Positions 25,989 to 34,362 of a stretch of 64,000 nt of DNA are shown here, in pieces. The notes below the pieces were generated by a model that was given only the letters and a program-made list of their open reading frames with translations, made no database searches and had not been told where the DNA came from. The DNA lies in the NCBI RefSeq assembly GCF_900105055.1, contig NZ_FNTA01000004.1:2325501-2389500 (forward strand), given 5' to 3'. The translations under genes were made by a program, and so were the position numbers. This DNA is from Amycolatopsis lurida. GTDB lineage: Bacteria; Actinomycetota; Actinomycetes; Mycobacteriales; Pseudonocardiaceae. The stretch's first letter is position 1. Every line of letters begins with the position of its first letter.

Positions 25989-27128
25989 ATGCCCACATTT
26001 CGCCGCCCAGCCGATCTTCCGCACCGACTGCGAGACCTCAATGACGCTCTGCATGTTCTCCACGAGCTTGCCGGGCTGCCCAGCTCCCGGCGTATCAGTA
26101 ACTCGATCCTGAACGACAACACTCTTCCCGCCACGGCAAGTCACGAGCGAGTCCGCTCCGCGTTCTCGAAGTCCGTTCTGCCGCGTTGGGAGTTAGTCCT
26201 GTCCATCGTCACCACGCTCGGTCCGCTAGCGGACCGAAATGTCAGGATGGAGAAAGAGCGCTTCCACACCTTATGGCTGTCCGCTTTGCGCGAGTCCAGA
26301 GGCGAGCCGGACTTCCGCGACCACAGCGAACCGCTCATCTCAGCGACCTCCGTCTCAGCCAACACCCGGCAGCCGACCGTAGGCGGGGAACAGTTCACAC
26401 TAAACATGACAAGAGCGGTAACCGACCAGCTCACCGAGGCACTGGCTGCCATCCCGGCACGTCCCCTGGTCCCAAAGGAGCTCAGCCGCATCAGCCACGG
26501 CCCTGGCGTCTACCAGCTGTTCCATCGCGATCGACGTGTCTACATCGGCTCGGCTCCAGCTTCGATAGAACATCGTCTCGCTCGGGCATTGCGCAAGCTC
26601 TCGGGTCGTCGCAATATCGACCCAGCGGACGTGTTCTTCAACTTCCTGAAGGTGGAAGAAGACTTAGATGGACTTTCACCACACCACCTCCTTCTCAAAC
26701 GAGAAAAAAATTCAGGTAGCGCTCCCTGGAACCAGAATGGATTCGGCAACTTGGACCCGGGCCGACGGCGCGACAGTGCCGACATATCCAAGCAGCACTT
26801 CGACTACCAGTACCCCGTGAACCTCGACTATCAAATACCCGAGGTTGTGGGACAGTGGCCAGCGAGCGAAGCAGTAAGGACGCTGAAACGTACTCTGCCA
26901 TACGGGTTCCGTTACGCTAAATCGCTCCAGACGAACTCACAGGTCATCGATTTCGGCACAACGCCTCCCACAATGAACGATGCGATGTCCCTCCTGACAA
27001 GAAACCTCGGCCCAGGGTGGCAAGGGACCGCCTTGTTAGGGCACGTGATTCTATATCCAGAAACACGGCAATATCCCTCTGCGCAGCGGACGTACCTGCC
27101 ATTGAGCACTGCAGACGAGCAACGATGA
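25989..27128 (+). CDS. GIY-YIG (Eco29kI-like) nuclease-domain protein with N-terminal helical DNA-binding-like domain
   Basis: A 379-residue protein. Residues 1-85 form a small helical domain (RRISNSILNDNTLPATASHE, then LPRWELVLSIVTTLG) of a kind found at the N termini of many actinobacterial effector and regulator proteins. Residues about 145-265 carry a GIY-YIG fold: GPGVYQLFHRDRRVYIGSAP (171-190), Arg in SIEHRLARA, and PWNQNGFGNLDPGRRRD (246-262), which matches the Eco29kI restriction-enzyme subgroup. The catalytic Glu expected before the WN segment is not obvious (PHHLLLKREK), so activity is uncertain. No methyltransferase lies nearby. Residues 285-379 are unassigned. I infer an anti-phage or plasmid-defence effector; base composition is lower in GC than the host genes. 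Confidence 0.65.
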   Translation: MPTFRRPADLPHRLRDLNDALHVLHELAGLPSSRRISNSILNDNTLPATASHERVRSAFSKSVLPRWELVLSIVTTLGPLADRNVRMEKERFHTLWLSALRESRGEPDFRDHSEPLISATSVSANTRQPTVGGEQFTLNMTRAVTDQLTEALAAIPARPLVPKELSRISHGPGVYQLFHRDRRVYIGSAPASIEHRLARALRKLSGRRNIDPADVFFNFLKVEEDLDGLSPHHLLLKREKNSGSAPWNQNGFGNLDPGRRRDSADISKQHFDYQYPVNLDYQIPEVVGQWPASEAVRTLKRTLPYGFRYAKSLQTNSQVIDFGTTPPTMNDAMSLLTRNLGPGWQGTALLGHVILYPETRQYPSAQRTYLPLSTADEQR

Positions 27129-27253
27129 CCTCTAGCCTGGGCCTTTCGCGCAGGTGCTGTAAAACTGATTCGGACTGGAGGAAGTGCCTGTCCTGTAAGG
27201 GAAATTGATGTTTGCGAAGACAGCCAGTTTCACGAGCAGGAACGCACTCCCTG

Positions 27254-28220
27254 GTGCAAGATAGCAAGCGGTCGCGGGTCGAGGTCAGCGCGGATGGCAC
27301 GGGACTGGTGTCACGTGCGGGCGTGGCGCTGCTACGGGAGTTGACGGGCAGCACCGGTCCGGGAACTGGCTGGTCGGAAGCAATTCTTGACACCTACGAC
27401 GGGATGCCGGTCCACTTGCCGGGGCGGATTTTGGCTGATCTGGCGGTGATGATCGCCGACGGTGGTAACGCGCTGGAGCACTTGGCGACGCTGCGGGATC
27501 AGGACAACTGTTCGGCTCGGTGGCCAGCGACGCCACCACGTGGCGAGTCCTGGACGAAGTCGACGACGAACATCTGGCTCGTTTGCAGGCCGTTCGCGCG
27601 GCGGCGCAGGAACGCGCCTGGGCCGCCGGAGCAGGCCCCGACCTCACTGGCGGGCTGGTGATCGATATCGATGCGACGATCACCATCGCCCACAGCGAGA
27701 AGGAGAGCGCGGCGAAAGCGTGGAAGAAAACGTTCGGGTTTCACCCGCTGCTGGCCTACCTCGACCGCCCCGACATCGCCGGAGGGGAAGCTTTGGCCGG
27801 GATCCTACGATCGGGCAAGGCTGGGACGAACACCGCCACGGACCACGTCGAGATCCTCACCATGGCCCTTGCCGCATTGCCCGCTCACGCCCGGCCCAGC
27901 CCCGATGATCCCGGCGCGCCGCGGGTGATGGTGCGGACCGACGCCGGGGCGACGCACGCATTCGCGGCCGCGACACGCAGCGCGGGATGCGGGTTTTCAC
28001 TGCGGTTCTTCATCGTCGTCGAGTTCAGGCCACAGTTCTCGCGATCCCCGCCGACGCGTGGGTCCAGGCCTGCGACCTCGACGGCAAACCCTGGAAAGGG
28101 GCGTGGGTCGCCGAGATCACCGGCATACTCGGCCTATTGAAATGGCCGGACGGTGCACGGGTCATCATCCGCCGGGAACGCCCGCACCCCGGTGCGCAGT
28201 TGCGGTTCACCGACACCGAC
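27254..28220 (+). pseudogene. IS1380-family transposase, frameshifted and truncated
   Basis: Three frames together read as one transposase: VEVSADGTGLVSRAGVALLR, then GLVIDIDATITIAHSEKESA with WKKTFGFHPLLAYLD, and finally DGKPWKGAWVAEITGIL and GARVIIRRERPHPGAQ. These are IS1380 (DDE) signatures. Frame changes lie near 27510 and 28000, and the C-terminal third is missing after about 28220, where an unrelated minus-strand frame begins. It cannot make a working transposase. Terminal inverted repeats were not found. Confidence 0.75.
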
Positions 28221-28234
28221 AGGGCCGCGGGTAG

Positions 28235-28613
28235 AACCGAGCGCCCGTTCGGCGACGGTGGCGATAAGGGTGTCGTCGGGCGCGCTCGCTGGGGTCATGG
28301 CGCTGAGGTGGTCATGTGCGTCGTCGCGGGTCGCGTGGAGGGACACGTGACGGCCGTCGGGCAGGCCGTCTACGACGAGGATCTACACGCTGGCGGCGGC
28401 GCGGTCGCGCATCATGCGGCACCGCAAATCCAGCGCGCCGTCGGGCACGCAGCCGAGACGTTCAGCGACGACGAGACTGTCGGCGGCCAATCCCAGCCGG
28501 ATGTAGCGTCCGGCTATGTCGATCTCGGAGGCGCCCACGGCGACGAGCACTGGGCGCCGTCCGACGCGCCGTTCGTGACCCCTTCGAGTCTCGGGTGCGA
28601 CGTGGCATTTCAC
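28235..28613 (-). pseudogene. Unidentified ORF interrupted by an in-frame TAG
   Basis: One minus-strand frame has protein-like composition through VLVAVGASEIDIAGRYIRLG and GCVPDGALDLRCRMMRDRAA, meets a TAG at 28383-28385, and continues in the same frame as ILVVDGLPDGRHVSLHATRD and DDTLIATVAERALG. The sequence on both sides looks like one protein, so a nonsense mutation in a former gene is the simplest reading. Its end is cut by the IS1380 remnant. I do not recognise the family. Confidence 0.4.
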
Positions 28614-28671
28614 GCAAAGTAGTAGAGCTGGAAGCTATCCGCAGTGATGGTTTCCAGGTCTACTACTTTGC
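28614..28671 (-). terminator. Long inverted repeat downstream of the small membrane gene
   Basis: GCAAAGTAGTAGAGCTGGAA (28614-28633) and its near-perfect reverse complement (28652-28671; 13 bp perfect at the outer ends) enclose an 18-nt centre. It begins 10 bp after the stop of the 67-residue membrane gene on the minus strand, which suits a transcription terminator. It lacks a T-run and is unusually AT-rich at the base, so a recombination or protein-binding site is also possible. Confidence 0.5.
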
Positions 28672-28680
28672 GGTGAAGTC

Positions 28681-28884
28681 TTAGAGGATCACCCCGGCTT
28701 CGTAGAGCCGCCAAAGCAGGGCAACTAGACTGCTGGCGTCGGCGACGGCGCCCCAGAGCAGCTTGAGGACCTTGCAGGCGTCCGCCCGATGGTCCTTGTC
28801 CTTGAGCGACAGCGCAAAGTGCGTCGCGTAGCCGATAAGCCCCGCGACGAAGACGGCATAGCCGCCGATGAGCCAAGCCCACAT
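28681..28884 (-). CDS. Small membrane protein
   Basis: A 67-residue protein, MWAWLIGGYAVFVAGLIGYA, with one strong N-terminal hydrophobic helix (residues 3-25) and a charged middle (SLKDKDHRADACKVLKLLWG) followed by an amphipathic end. GAAGGGA precedes the ATG at good spacing. Similar small proteins occur in actinomycete integrative elements; no function is known. Confidence 0.65.
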   Translation of the reverse strand: MWAWLIGGYAVFVAGLIGYATHFALSLKDKDHRADACKVLKLLWGAVADASSLVALLWRLYEAGVIL

Positions 28885-29016
28885 GGCTTGTGTCCCTTCA
28901 ACCCGAGTGACGGTGTCGAAGGGGAGTCAGGCACCAATCTCTGAACTTTGACGTGCGCCTGAACCCTGCTCCTCAACGACATAGCTGACCGAAAGTTCCC
29001 GAATGACCGTCACAGG

Positions 29017-29390
29017 TCAGTCCAGTGCCGGGATTGGGGTGTGGTCTTCGTCGGCGGCGATGAGATCGGTGACGATGGCGGCGGAGCTGAGCAGGGCGCG
29101 GGCGTGTTCGAGGTAGGCCTCGGTGACGGCGACGGAGGAGTGGCCGAGGTCGAGGCTGATCTGGCGAATGGGGGATGCCGTTGTTCTCGGCGGTGATGGC
29201 GTAGAAGTGCCGGGTGCTGTGCGGGTGGATAGTGTCAGCGATCGGGCTTAGCTGCGCGGCGTGCCCGCGCAGGGCGCTGGACGTCGGAGTTCGGTGTTGC
29301 TCAGCCGATCCAGGCGCGTGAGCTGCAGTTCGGCCGCGACGGCGAGCAGGCCGTCGTGGTCCAAGCTCAGATCTCTTCGTGGCCGGTGAC
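29017..29390 (-). pseudogene. Tyrosine-recombinase C-terminal remnant (second integrase)
   Basis: The minus strand reads HPHSTRHFYAITAENNGIP and, after a one-base frame change, IRQISLDLGHSSVAVTEAYL, followed by EHARALLSSAAIVTD and a stop at 29017-29019. The His-x-x-Arg, LGH and nucleophilic Tyr of a tyrosine recombinase are all visible but in two frames. Upstream only a decayed stretch to about 29390 keeps the pattern. It is a dead fragment of an integrase different from the one beside tRNA-Ala. Confidence 0.7.
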
Positions 29391-30010
29391 CGCTACGGGG
29401 TGTTAAGAGGCGGTTCATGCGATCTCATAAGGCATATGGTCCACGCCGACTCCGCCAGTCGGGTTATTCATCGCTAAGCAACGGAACACACTTGACGGTG
29501 GTGAATTATCGCCGATAAGGTTTGGGTCGGGAGAGGGAAGCGAGGGGACTGTGCGCTATATTCACGGATAGACATTGCTGGGGCTTATTGTTTATCGCCG
29601 TGTTGACGGATTACATCGCGGAGACCCATCTGGGGCGACGAGGCCAGACCGAACCGTCTGGGCTCCAAGGTTGACTTGCTCGACTCCGACGTCACCTCGC
29701 TGCAGCGAGCGGCCACAGAGTAAGCCCATGAGCAGGCCGTACGTCGAAGAGGGGGTCGCGGTCCTGATGGCTGTGTGCCGTTCCGGCCGCGTGTGTCCCG
29801 CTCGATCGCACCATTGTCGCGACCTTCCCACACAGCGGAACACCTGCTCCCGGCCGCCTAGCTATATCACTCATTTTCACTCCGCCTAACGAGGGGCCCT
29901 TAAGCTCTGTCGATTTAACGGCATCGACAGTAGCTCAGTTCCGTCGCCACGCCAAACTGAGTTTGCGACACTCGATTTAACGGAATTCGCATTTCCACTG
30001 GGAGGTCTTT
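29391..30010. promoter_or_regulatory. Long upstream region of the amidase gene with repeats
   Basis: No convincing gene lies here. The stretch is AT-richer than average. An 11-bp direct repeat CGATTTAACGG occurs at 29911-29921 and 29973-29983, 62 bp apart. The first copy lies in a perfect inverted repeat CTGTCGAT (29907-29914) / ATCGACAG (29923-29930). Between the copies CTCAGTT and AACTGAG form another inverted pair. These are likely regulator-binding sites for the amidase gene that starts at 30011. Confidence 0.5.
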
Positions 30011-31210
30011 GTGCACTTTTTCAGGAAAAGAAGCAGACCCCGGGTCGCGGTACTGACCGCGACGGCGGCGGTGGTCGCGCCGCTCTGTCTGACCGCGATC
30101 GCGCAGGCCGCGCCCGCCGACGACTCCGGGAACCTGCTGGCGCTGACCCGGCAGTACTTGCAGGACCGGGCCAGCCGGGTCACCGATTCCCGGCCAGCCG
30201 CTCTGGCCGCCTCGGCGCTGACGTCGGTGGCGGCGACCAGTCCCTTCTCCGCCCGGCTGGCCACGGAGATCCCCGCGCTGGATCGCCTGCGGGCCAGGAC
30301 CGTCGGCACCTACGCCCAGTACCGCAATGCCCAGGTCGATTTAGTGTCCCCGACGGTGACGGTCACCGGCGACACCGCCCGGGTCACGGTGCAGGAGCAG
30401 ACCCGGCTGGTGTTCGCGAAACGTGATACGCCGGACTCGGCGGACGCGACCCGCTACCAGGTACCGCACGTGCTCGATTTCCAGCGGCACGGAGCCGGCT
30501 GGGTCCTGGCCTCCGACGCCCTGGACGTCCCGGCCGACGCGCTCGACCCCGTCCCCTACGTGAATCCGGTCAAGCTGCAGCCGGCCACACGGCGCGATCT
30601 GGCCAGCGAAACCCCGATCCCCAAGGACGTCAAGCCGAACTATCCCGGAGCCCAGCCCTACAGCAGCGCTCCGCCTGTCAGCATCAACGGGGGTGTGCCG
30701 ATCGACCGCCAGACCGCGGTCCGCTACGCCCGCACGTTTGCCCTCAGCTACAACCCTGCCTACGAGCGCTTCGGCAACGACTGCACCAACTTCGCCTCCC
30801 AGGTCATGCGCGCAGGCGGCTGGCCCGACGTCGGTCGCCCCGGGCCGGACGGCGACGATAAGTGGTTTCAGTACAACGTTGTTTCTCACAGCAGGACCTG
30901 GGCCATCGCCCATGAGTTCTTTTTCTTCGGCTACCTACACAGCAAGCGTCTACGCCACTATGCCGGCGAAACTCCCCTGATCGCTGACCTGATCTTCGTG
31001 GACTGGGCATGGGGCGGGGTGCCCGACGCCCACCTCGACCACACCATGATCATCACCGAAAACCCCGCCGGCAACATCAACGACTGGTCGAAGATCAAGG
31101 TCACCTACCACAGCACCGACCAGGACAACGTCCCGCTTAACGTCGTGTCCGACAAGCTCGGCCAAGGTGCCAATTGGTACTTCACCGACACCCGGGGACT
31201 TCCGGGATAG
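30011..31210 (+). CDS. Secreted amidase-like protein (Amidase_6 domain)
   Basis: A 399-residue exported protein. The GTG follows GGGAGG at 5 bases. The N terminus has a basic lead, hydrophobic core and AQAAPADD cleavage region. Residues about 230-395 match the putative amidase domain PF12671: AVRYARTFALSYNPAYERFG, then NDCTNFASQVMRAGG with the catalytic Cys, DLIFVDWAWGG and LDHTMIITENPAG with the catalytic His. The first 200 residues are a beta-rich region typical of these proteins. It probably cuts a peptide or amide bond in cell-wall or extracellular substrate. It lies in the island as the largest intact cargo gene and has its own terminator. Confidence 0.8.
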   Translation: MHFFRKRSRPRVAVLTATAAVVAPLCLTAIAQAAPADDSGNLLALTRQYLQDRASRVTDSRPAALAASALTSVAATSPFSARLATEIPALDRLRARTVGTYAQYRNAQVDLVSPTVTVTGDTARVTVQEQTRLVFAKRDTPDSADATRYQVPHVLDFQRHGAGWVLASDALDVPADALDPVPYVNPVKLQPATRRDLASETPIPKDVKPNYPGAQPYSSAPPVSINGGVPIDRQTAVRYARTFALSYNPAYERFGNDCTNFASQVMRAGGWPDVGRPGPDGDDKWFQYNVVSHSRTWAIAHEFFFFGYLHSKRLRHYAGETPLIADLIFVDWAWGGVPDAHLDHTMIITENPAGNINDWSKIKVTYHSTDQDNVPLNVVSDKLGQGANWYFTDTRGLPG

Positions 31211-31239
31211 CGCCGAACAGCAGCTAAGTAACACACGAC

Positions 31240-31273
31240 GGGTTGGCCCCTCGCAGCAGTGAGGGACCAACCC
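31240..31273 (+). terminator. Hairpin terminator after the amidase gene
   Basis: GGGTTGG-CCCCTC at 31240-31252 pairs with GAGGG-A-CCAACCC at 31261-31273 around an 8-nt loop, 29 bp after the amidase stop codon. Confidence 0.75.
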
Positions 31274-31381
31274 GGCTAGGCAACACTCTCCGCTCGCATC
31301 GTCATCGCGAGGCGGGGCGTGCCGAGTTGATGCCGCCGCTACCGTGGTGAGGAGCACTTCGTCATGCCGAAAGGGGCAACC

Positions 31382-31891
31382 ATGCCAGGCAGGGAACCTG
31401 TGCCCACGCCGCGCCACGACGATAAAAGCGTCGATGACCGGTCCACGAGCCGCCGACGCCGACGTGTGGTGATCCTGTCAATCGCTGTGCTGGTCGTTCT
31501 CGGTGCACTATGTGGTGCCGCGTTCATCCCCAAGGTGGCGAACCACTTCGGCTACGCACTACCGGGAGAGAAAGGCCTCCCGTACCAAGTCAAGTACAAC
31601 GGCAGGGACTACCGCAGCCACATGACGTGCGCTGGCGCGCAATGGTGCGAAGACGAGAAGACCCCTGAACAGCGAACAAGGCCGTACTGCACGCCTCGTG
31701 CTGGACTGGGTCTGGAGAAAGGCAACGGCGGTACGGGGATGGTGAAGGTCGATGACGTCTTCACCATGTTCGGACCCTCACACCCGGTTTTCACCGTTGG
31801 CGCCCTCCCACAGGGAGGGACCGTGACGGGAGTCGTCGTCGAGGCCTCCAAGGACTGCTACCTGACATATGACCTAGTGGGCGGCCCTTAG
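31382..31891 (+). CDS. Single-pass membrane protein of unknown function
   Basis: A 169-residue protein. A charged N terminus (about 25 residues, rich in Arg/Asp) precedes one transmembrane helix (VVILSIAVLVVLGALCGAAF); the rest is outside and has four or more cysteines (MTCAGAQWCEDEK, RPYCTPRAG, KDCYLTYD). The ATG at 31382 is preferred because AAAGGGG lies 6 bases upstream; an ATG at 31364 is the alternative. No family recognised. It follows the amidase in the same orientation but beyond a terminator. Confidence 0.6.
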   Translation: MPGREPVPTPRHDDKSVDDRSTSRRRRRVVILSIAVLVVLGALCGAAFIPKVANHFGYALPGEKGLPYQVKYNGRDYRSHMTCAGAQWCEDEKTPEQRTRPYCTPRAGLGLEKGNGGTGMVKVDDVFTMFGPSHPVFTVGALPQGGTVTGVVVEASKDCYLTYDLVGGP

Positions 31892-31948
31892 TTCCGCTCG
31901 CCGTCGTTCGACAGCGACGAACACCGCCGGGTGCCGTGACGGCGGCGG

Positions 31949-32262
31949 TCAGGTCCTGGCCATGCGCGTGGCGAGGTCGTCGGCGCTGGCTGTCCGGGTG
32001 CCGCGTCGGTCGTCGAGTCGGCGGTGGGTTCCTTCCTTGCTGGGCTTCAAATATCGCTGGAGGATGCGGCGGTCTTCGTGACCGGAGAGGTTCATCAGAT
32101 CGGCTTCGGTGGCGCCGTCTTCTCCGGCGTGGGTAAGGCGGGAGTGGCGCAGGTCGTGCAGGTCCCAGCCGCCGGTCGCGGTATCGAGGTGGCGTTCGGC
32201 GCTGCGGTAGGTCATGCGCCGACGGCGGCTGACCGGGTCGGCGTCGCGGGCGAGGACCTATA
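31949..32262 (-). pseudogene. Tyrosine-recombinase C-terminal remnant (third integrase)
   Basis: The minus-strand frame reads VLARDADPVSRRRRMTYRSA, WDLHDLRHSRLTHAGEDGAT, LMNLSGHEDRRILQRYLKPS and ends ATRMART at 31949. The catalytic Arg (LRHSR), SGH and Tyr (QRYLKPS) are all present. A TAG at about 32260 cuts the frame off from the N-terminal two thirds, of which nothing remains. It belongs to a different subgroup from the other two integrases in this island. Confidence 0.7.
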
Positions 32263-32554
32263 GTCGAGCGCGGCCGGCAGGCCGGGTCGGGCGTCGACGG
32301 CAAGCTGCCGGGGAGCTTCTCCTCGAACACCCTCACGCAGATCGGGCCAAGTGCGTCGTGCTGCCGTTGGTTTTCGTGTTTGCTCGTGCTCACCCGCACG
32401 AGGCCGGGTTCACGGCGGGCACTCTGCTCTCGGTCGTGGACCTGTTCGCCGCGGCGCACGAGACGTTGCCCGCCGGCGTCGACCCGGCGGGACGCCGGGG
32501 CTGCTGGTGGCCTTCTCCGTCGCGGGTGGCACGGGCGAACACAACTGGAGACTC
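32263..32554. other. Region without recognisable gene
   Basis: Open frames occur on both strands but none has a ribosome site, a known domain or consistent codon use. It links the third integrase remnant to the left end of the IS256-type element. Confidence 0.4.
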
Positions 32555-33955
32555 TGTCATGATTTTCGTGTAAGCCACGGACGATTTCTTCTCTTATTCT
32601 AGTGGAGAGGGAGGCGGCCTGGGAAGAGTGCGGCGAGGGTGTTGAGTGTTTGTTTCCAGCCTCGGGTGCCGGTTCCTGATGGTCCGCCTCGGTTGCTGGT
32701 GATGTTGCGAAGGCCGAGGTAGAGCAGTTTTGTCGCGGCGGCGTCGCTGTCGAAATGGCCGCGATTCTTGGTGATTTTCCGGAGTTGGAAGTTGATGTTC
32801 TCGATCAGGTTCGTCGTGTAGACGATCCTGCGGAGTTCGGGTGGATAGTCAAGGAATGGGATGAAGTCGTTCCAGGCGTGCCGCCATACCTGGATCGCGG
32901 CCGGGTATTGTGTGCCGAAATCTTTGTCGAAGTGTGTGAGTGCGATTTCGGCCGCCTCGAGTGTTGGTGCGGTGTAGATCTCACGCATGGCGGCGGCGAC
33001 CTTCTTTCGGTCGCCGTAGGAGATGAAGCGCATGGCGTTGCGGATCACGTGCACGACGCAGGTTTGGACCACGGCGTCGGGAAACGCGCCGCGGATCGCG
33101 TCGGGCAGCCCGGTCAGGCCGTTGCAGCAGGCGATCAGGATGTCTTTCACGCCACGGTTGCGCAGGTCGGTGACGACCTTGGCCCAGAACTTGGCTGCTT
33201 CGGTGTCGGCGATCCAGAGCCCGAGGGCGTGCTTGCGGCCTTCTATGTCCACGCCGACGGCCAGGTAGGCGACCTTGGACGTGACCACGCCCTTGTCCTT
33301 GACTCTGAGTCGCAGGCCGTCGACATAAAGAATCGGGTATATCTCGTCCAAAGGCCGGGATTGCCACAACGCGATCTGGTCGGCCACGACCTCGGTCACG
33401 TTGGAGACCAGCTCCCGTGACACGTTCACGCCATAGACTTCACGCAAATGTGATTCGATATCGCGGGTCGTCATGCCACGCGAATACAGTGACAGGATCG
33501 CCTCGTCGATGTTGCCCAGCCGGCGTGCGCGTTTCGGGACGATCGCCGGTTCGAACGAGCCTTTCCGGTCACGCGGCACCGCCAGCTCGACCGGACCGTT
33601 AGTGGTGGACACGGTTTTCGGGGACCTGCCGTTCCGGGAGTTCCCGGACCCGTTCCCGGCCGGGTCACCTTTCTCGTATCCGAGATAGTGGGTCATTTCG
33701 GCGTCCAGTGCCCGTTCGAGCACCGCCTTGGTCATCTCGTTCAGCAATTCCTGCGCGCCCAGCGCACCGCCATTCGCGTACGCGTCTTTCACCAACGCAT
33801 CGAGCATGTCCGGCGGCAGCACGCGAGCGAGTGCCTCGCCGGCAGCGGAACCCGCAGCCCGATCAGGTGTGTCCTCGGTCACAGACGGAGCCTTTCTGGG
33901 TCGCGTCCGACGACCCGATCTTGGTCCATCCGTGGCTTACACGGTTGTCATGACA
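32555..33955 (-). mobile_element. IS256-family insertion sequence with 27-bp imperfect terminal inverted repeats
   Basis: The ends are TGTCATGATTTTC-GTGTAAGCCACGGA at 32555-32581 and the reverse complement of TGTCATGACAACC-GTGTAAGCCACGGA at 33929-33955, 23 of 27 positions alike with the inner 14 bp perfect. They enclose one full-length transposase gene. No clear target-site duplication is visible, so the element may be old or its outermost bases may lie a little further out. Confidence 0.75.
32599..33882 (-). CDS. IS256-family transposase with Asp-to-Asn change at a catalytic position
   Basis: A 427-residue protein of full family length, starting at GTG 33882. MTHYLGYEKGDPAGNGSGNS, GMTTRDIESHLREVYGVNVS and ILYVDGLRLRVKD (first catalytic Asp) are typical. 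The second catalytic site, normally CCDGLTGLP, reads ACCNGLTGLPDAI: the Asp codon GAC has become AAC. The Glu in TTNLIENINFQLRK is kept. As the DDE triad is needed for strand transfer, the enzyme is probably inactive. Otherwise the frame is uninterrupted. Confidence 0.9.
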   Translation of the reverse strand: MTEDTPDRAAGSAAGEALARVLPPDMLDALVKDAYANGGALGAQELLNEMTKAVLERALDAEMTHYLGYEKGDPAGNGSGNSRNGRSPKTVSTTNGPVELAVPRDRKGSFEPAIVPKRARRLGNIDEAILSLYSRGMTTRDIESHLREVYGVNVSRELVSNVTEVVADQIALWQSRPLDEIYPILYVDGLRLRVKDKGVVTSKVAYLAVGVDIEGRKHALGLWIADTEAAKFWAKVVTDLRNRGVKDILIACCNGLTGLPDAIRGAFPDAVVQTCVVHVIRNAMRFISYGDRKKVAAAMREIYTAPTLEAAEIALTHFDKDFGTQYPAAIQVWRHAWNDFIPFLDYPPELRRIVYTTNLIENINFQLRKITKNRGHFDSDAAATKLLYLGLRNITSNRGGPSGTGTRGWKQTLNTLAALFPGRLPLH

Positions 33956-34021
33956 CGGCCCTGCAAGGTGGAGTCGCTCGGCATCTGCGAGCCCGAAGGG
34001 TCTGAAATAATCCAGCACCAG

Positions 34022-34100
34022 GCGACATACCCCGACACAGCGACTGACCACCAAACAGACGAAAAAGTCTCGTTCGACATCACTCGACACCGTCCGACAC
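34022..34100 (+). repeat. Second GACA-core repeat cluster in 10-bp register
   Basis: GACA cores begin at 34024 and 34034, and again at 34076, 34086 and 34096 (GCGACAT, CCGACAC, TCGACAT, TCGACAC, CCGACAC). The last three are exactly 10 bp apart. The layout mirrors the array before the GIY-YIG gene. The ATG of a 35-codon frame (MPTLNQLVADCRFGRLRRCP) starts at 34106, 7 bp past the last repeat; this could be the stub of a lost gene that the array once controlled. Confidence 0.5.
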
Positions 34101-34362
34101 GTTAAATGCCGACTCTTAACCAACTGGTTGCCGACTGCCGATTCGGCAGACTAAGGCGCTGTCCCAACTCGAAGGTCATGGTCGCCCATCCTCTTGTCGT
34201 TGAGCTGTCCTGAACTCTCACACCAATTTTCCTGGAGCAGACCTGGAGCACAGCGTAGGTCACAGCTGCACTCAACGACGCCGAACCGCATCGAGCAGCC
34301 CACAGTTGCTCCAACCGACCAGCGGGTTCTCGATAACCGCAGGTCAGCGCCCTGGTTGAACC

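Noticed and set aside
25989-27128. Complete restriction-modification system
   Set aside because: No DNA methyltransferase motif was found anywhere in the island, so a classical Eco29kI-type pair is not supported.
29575-29889. 104-codon plus-strand frame in the region before the amidase gene
   Set aside because: Irregular codon use, no ribosome site and no known motif.
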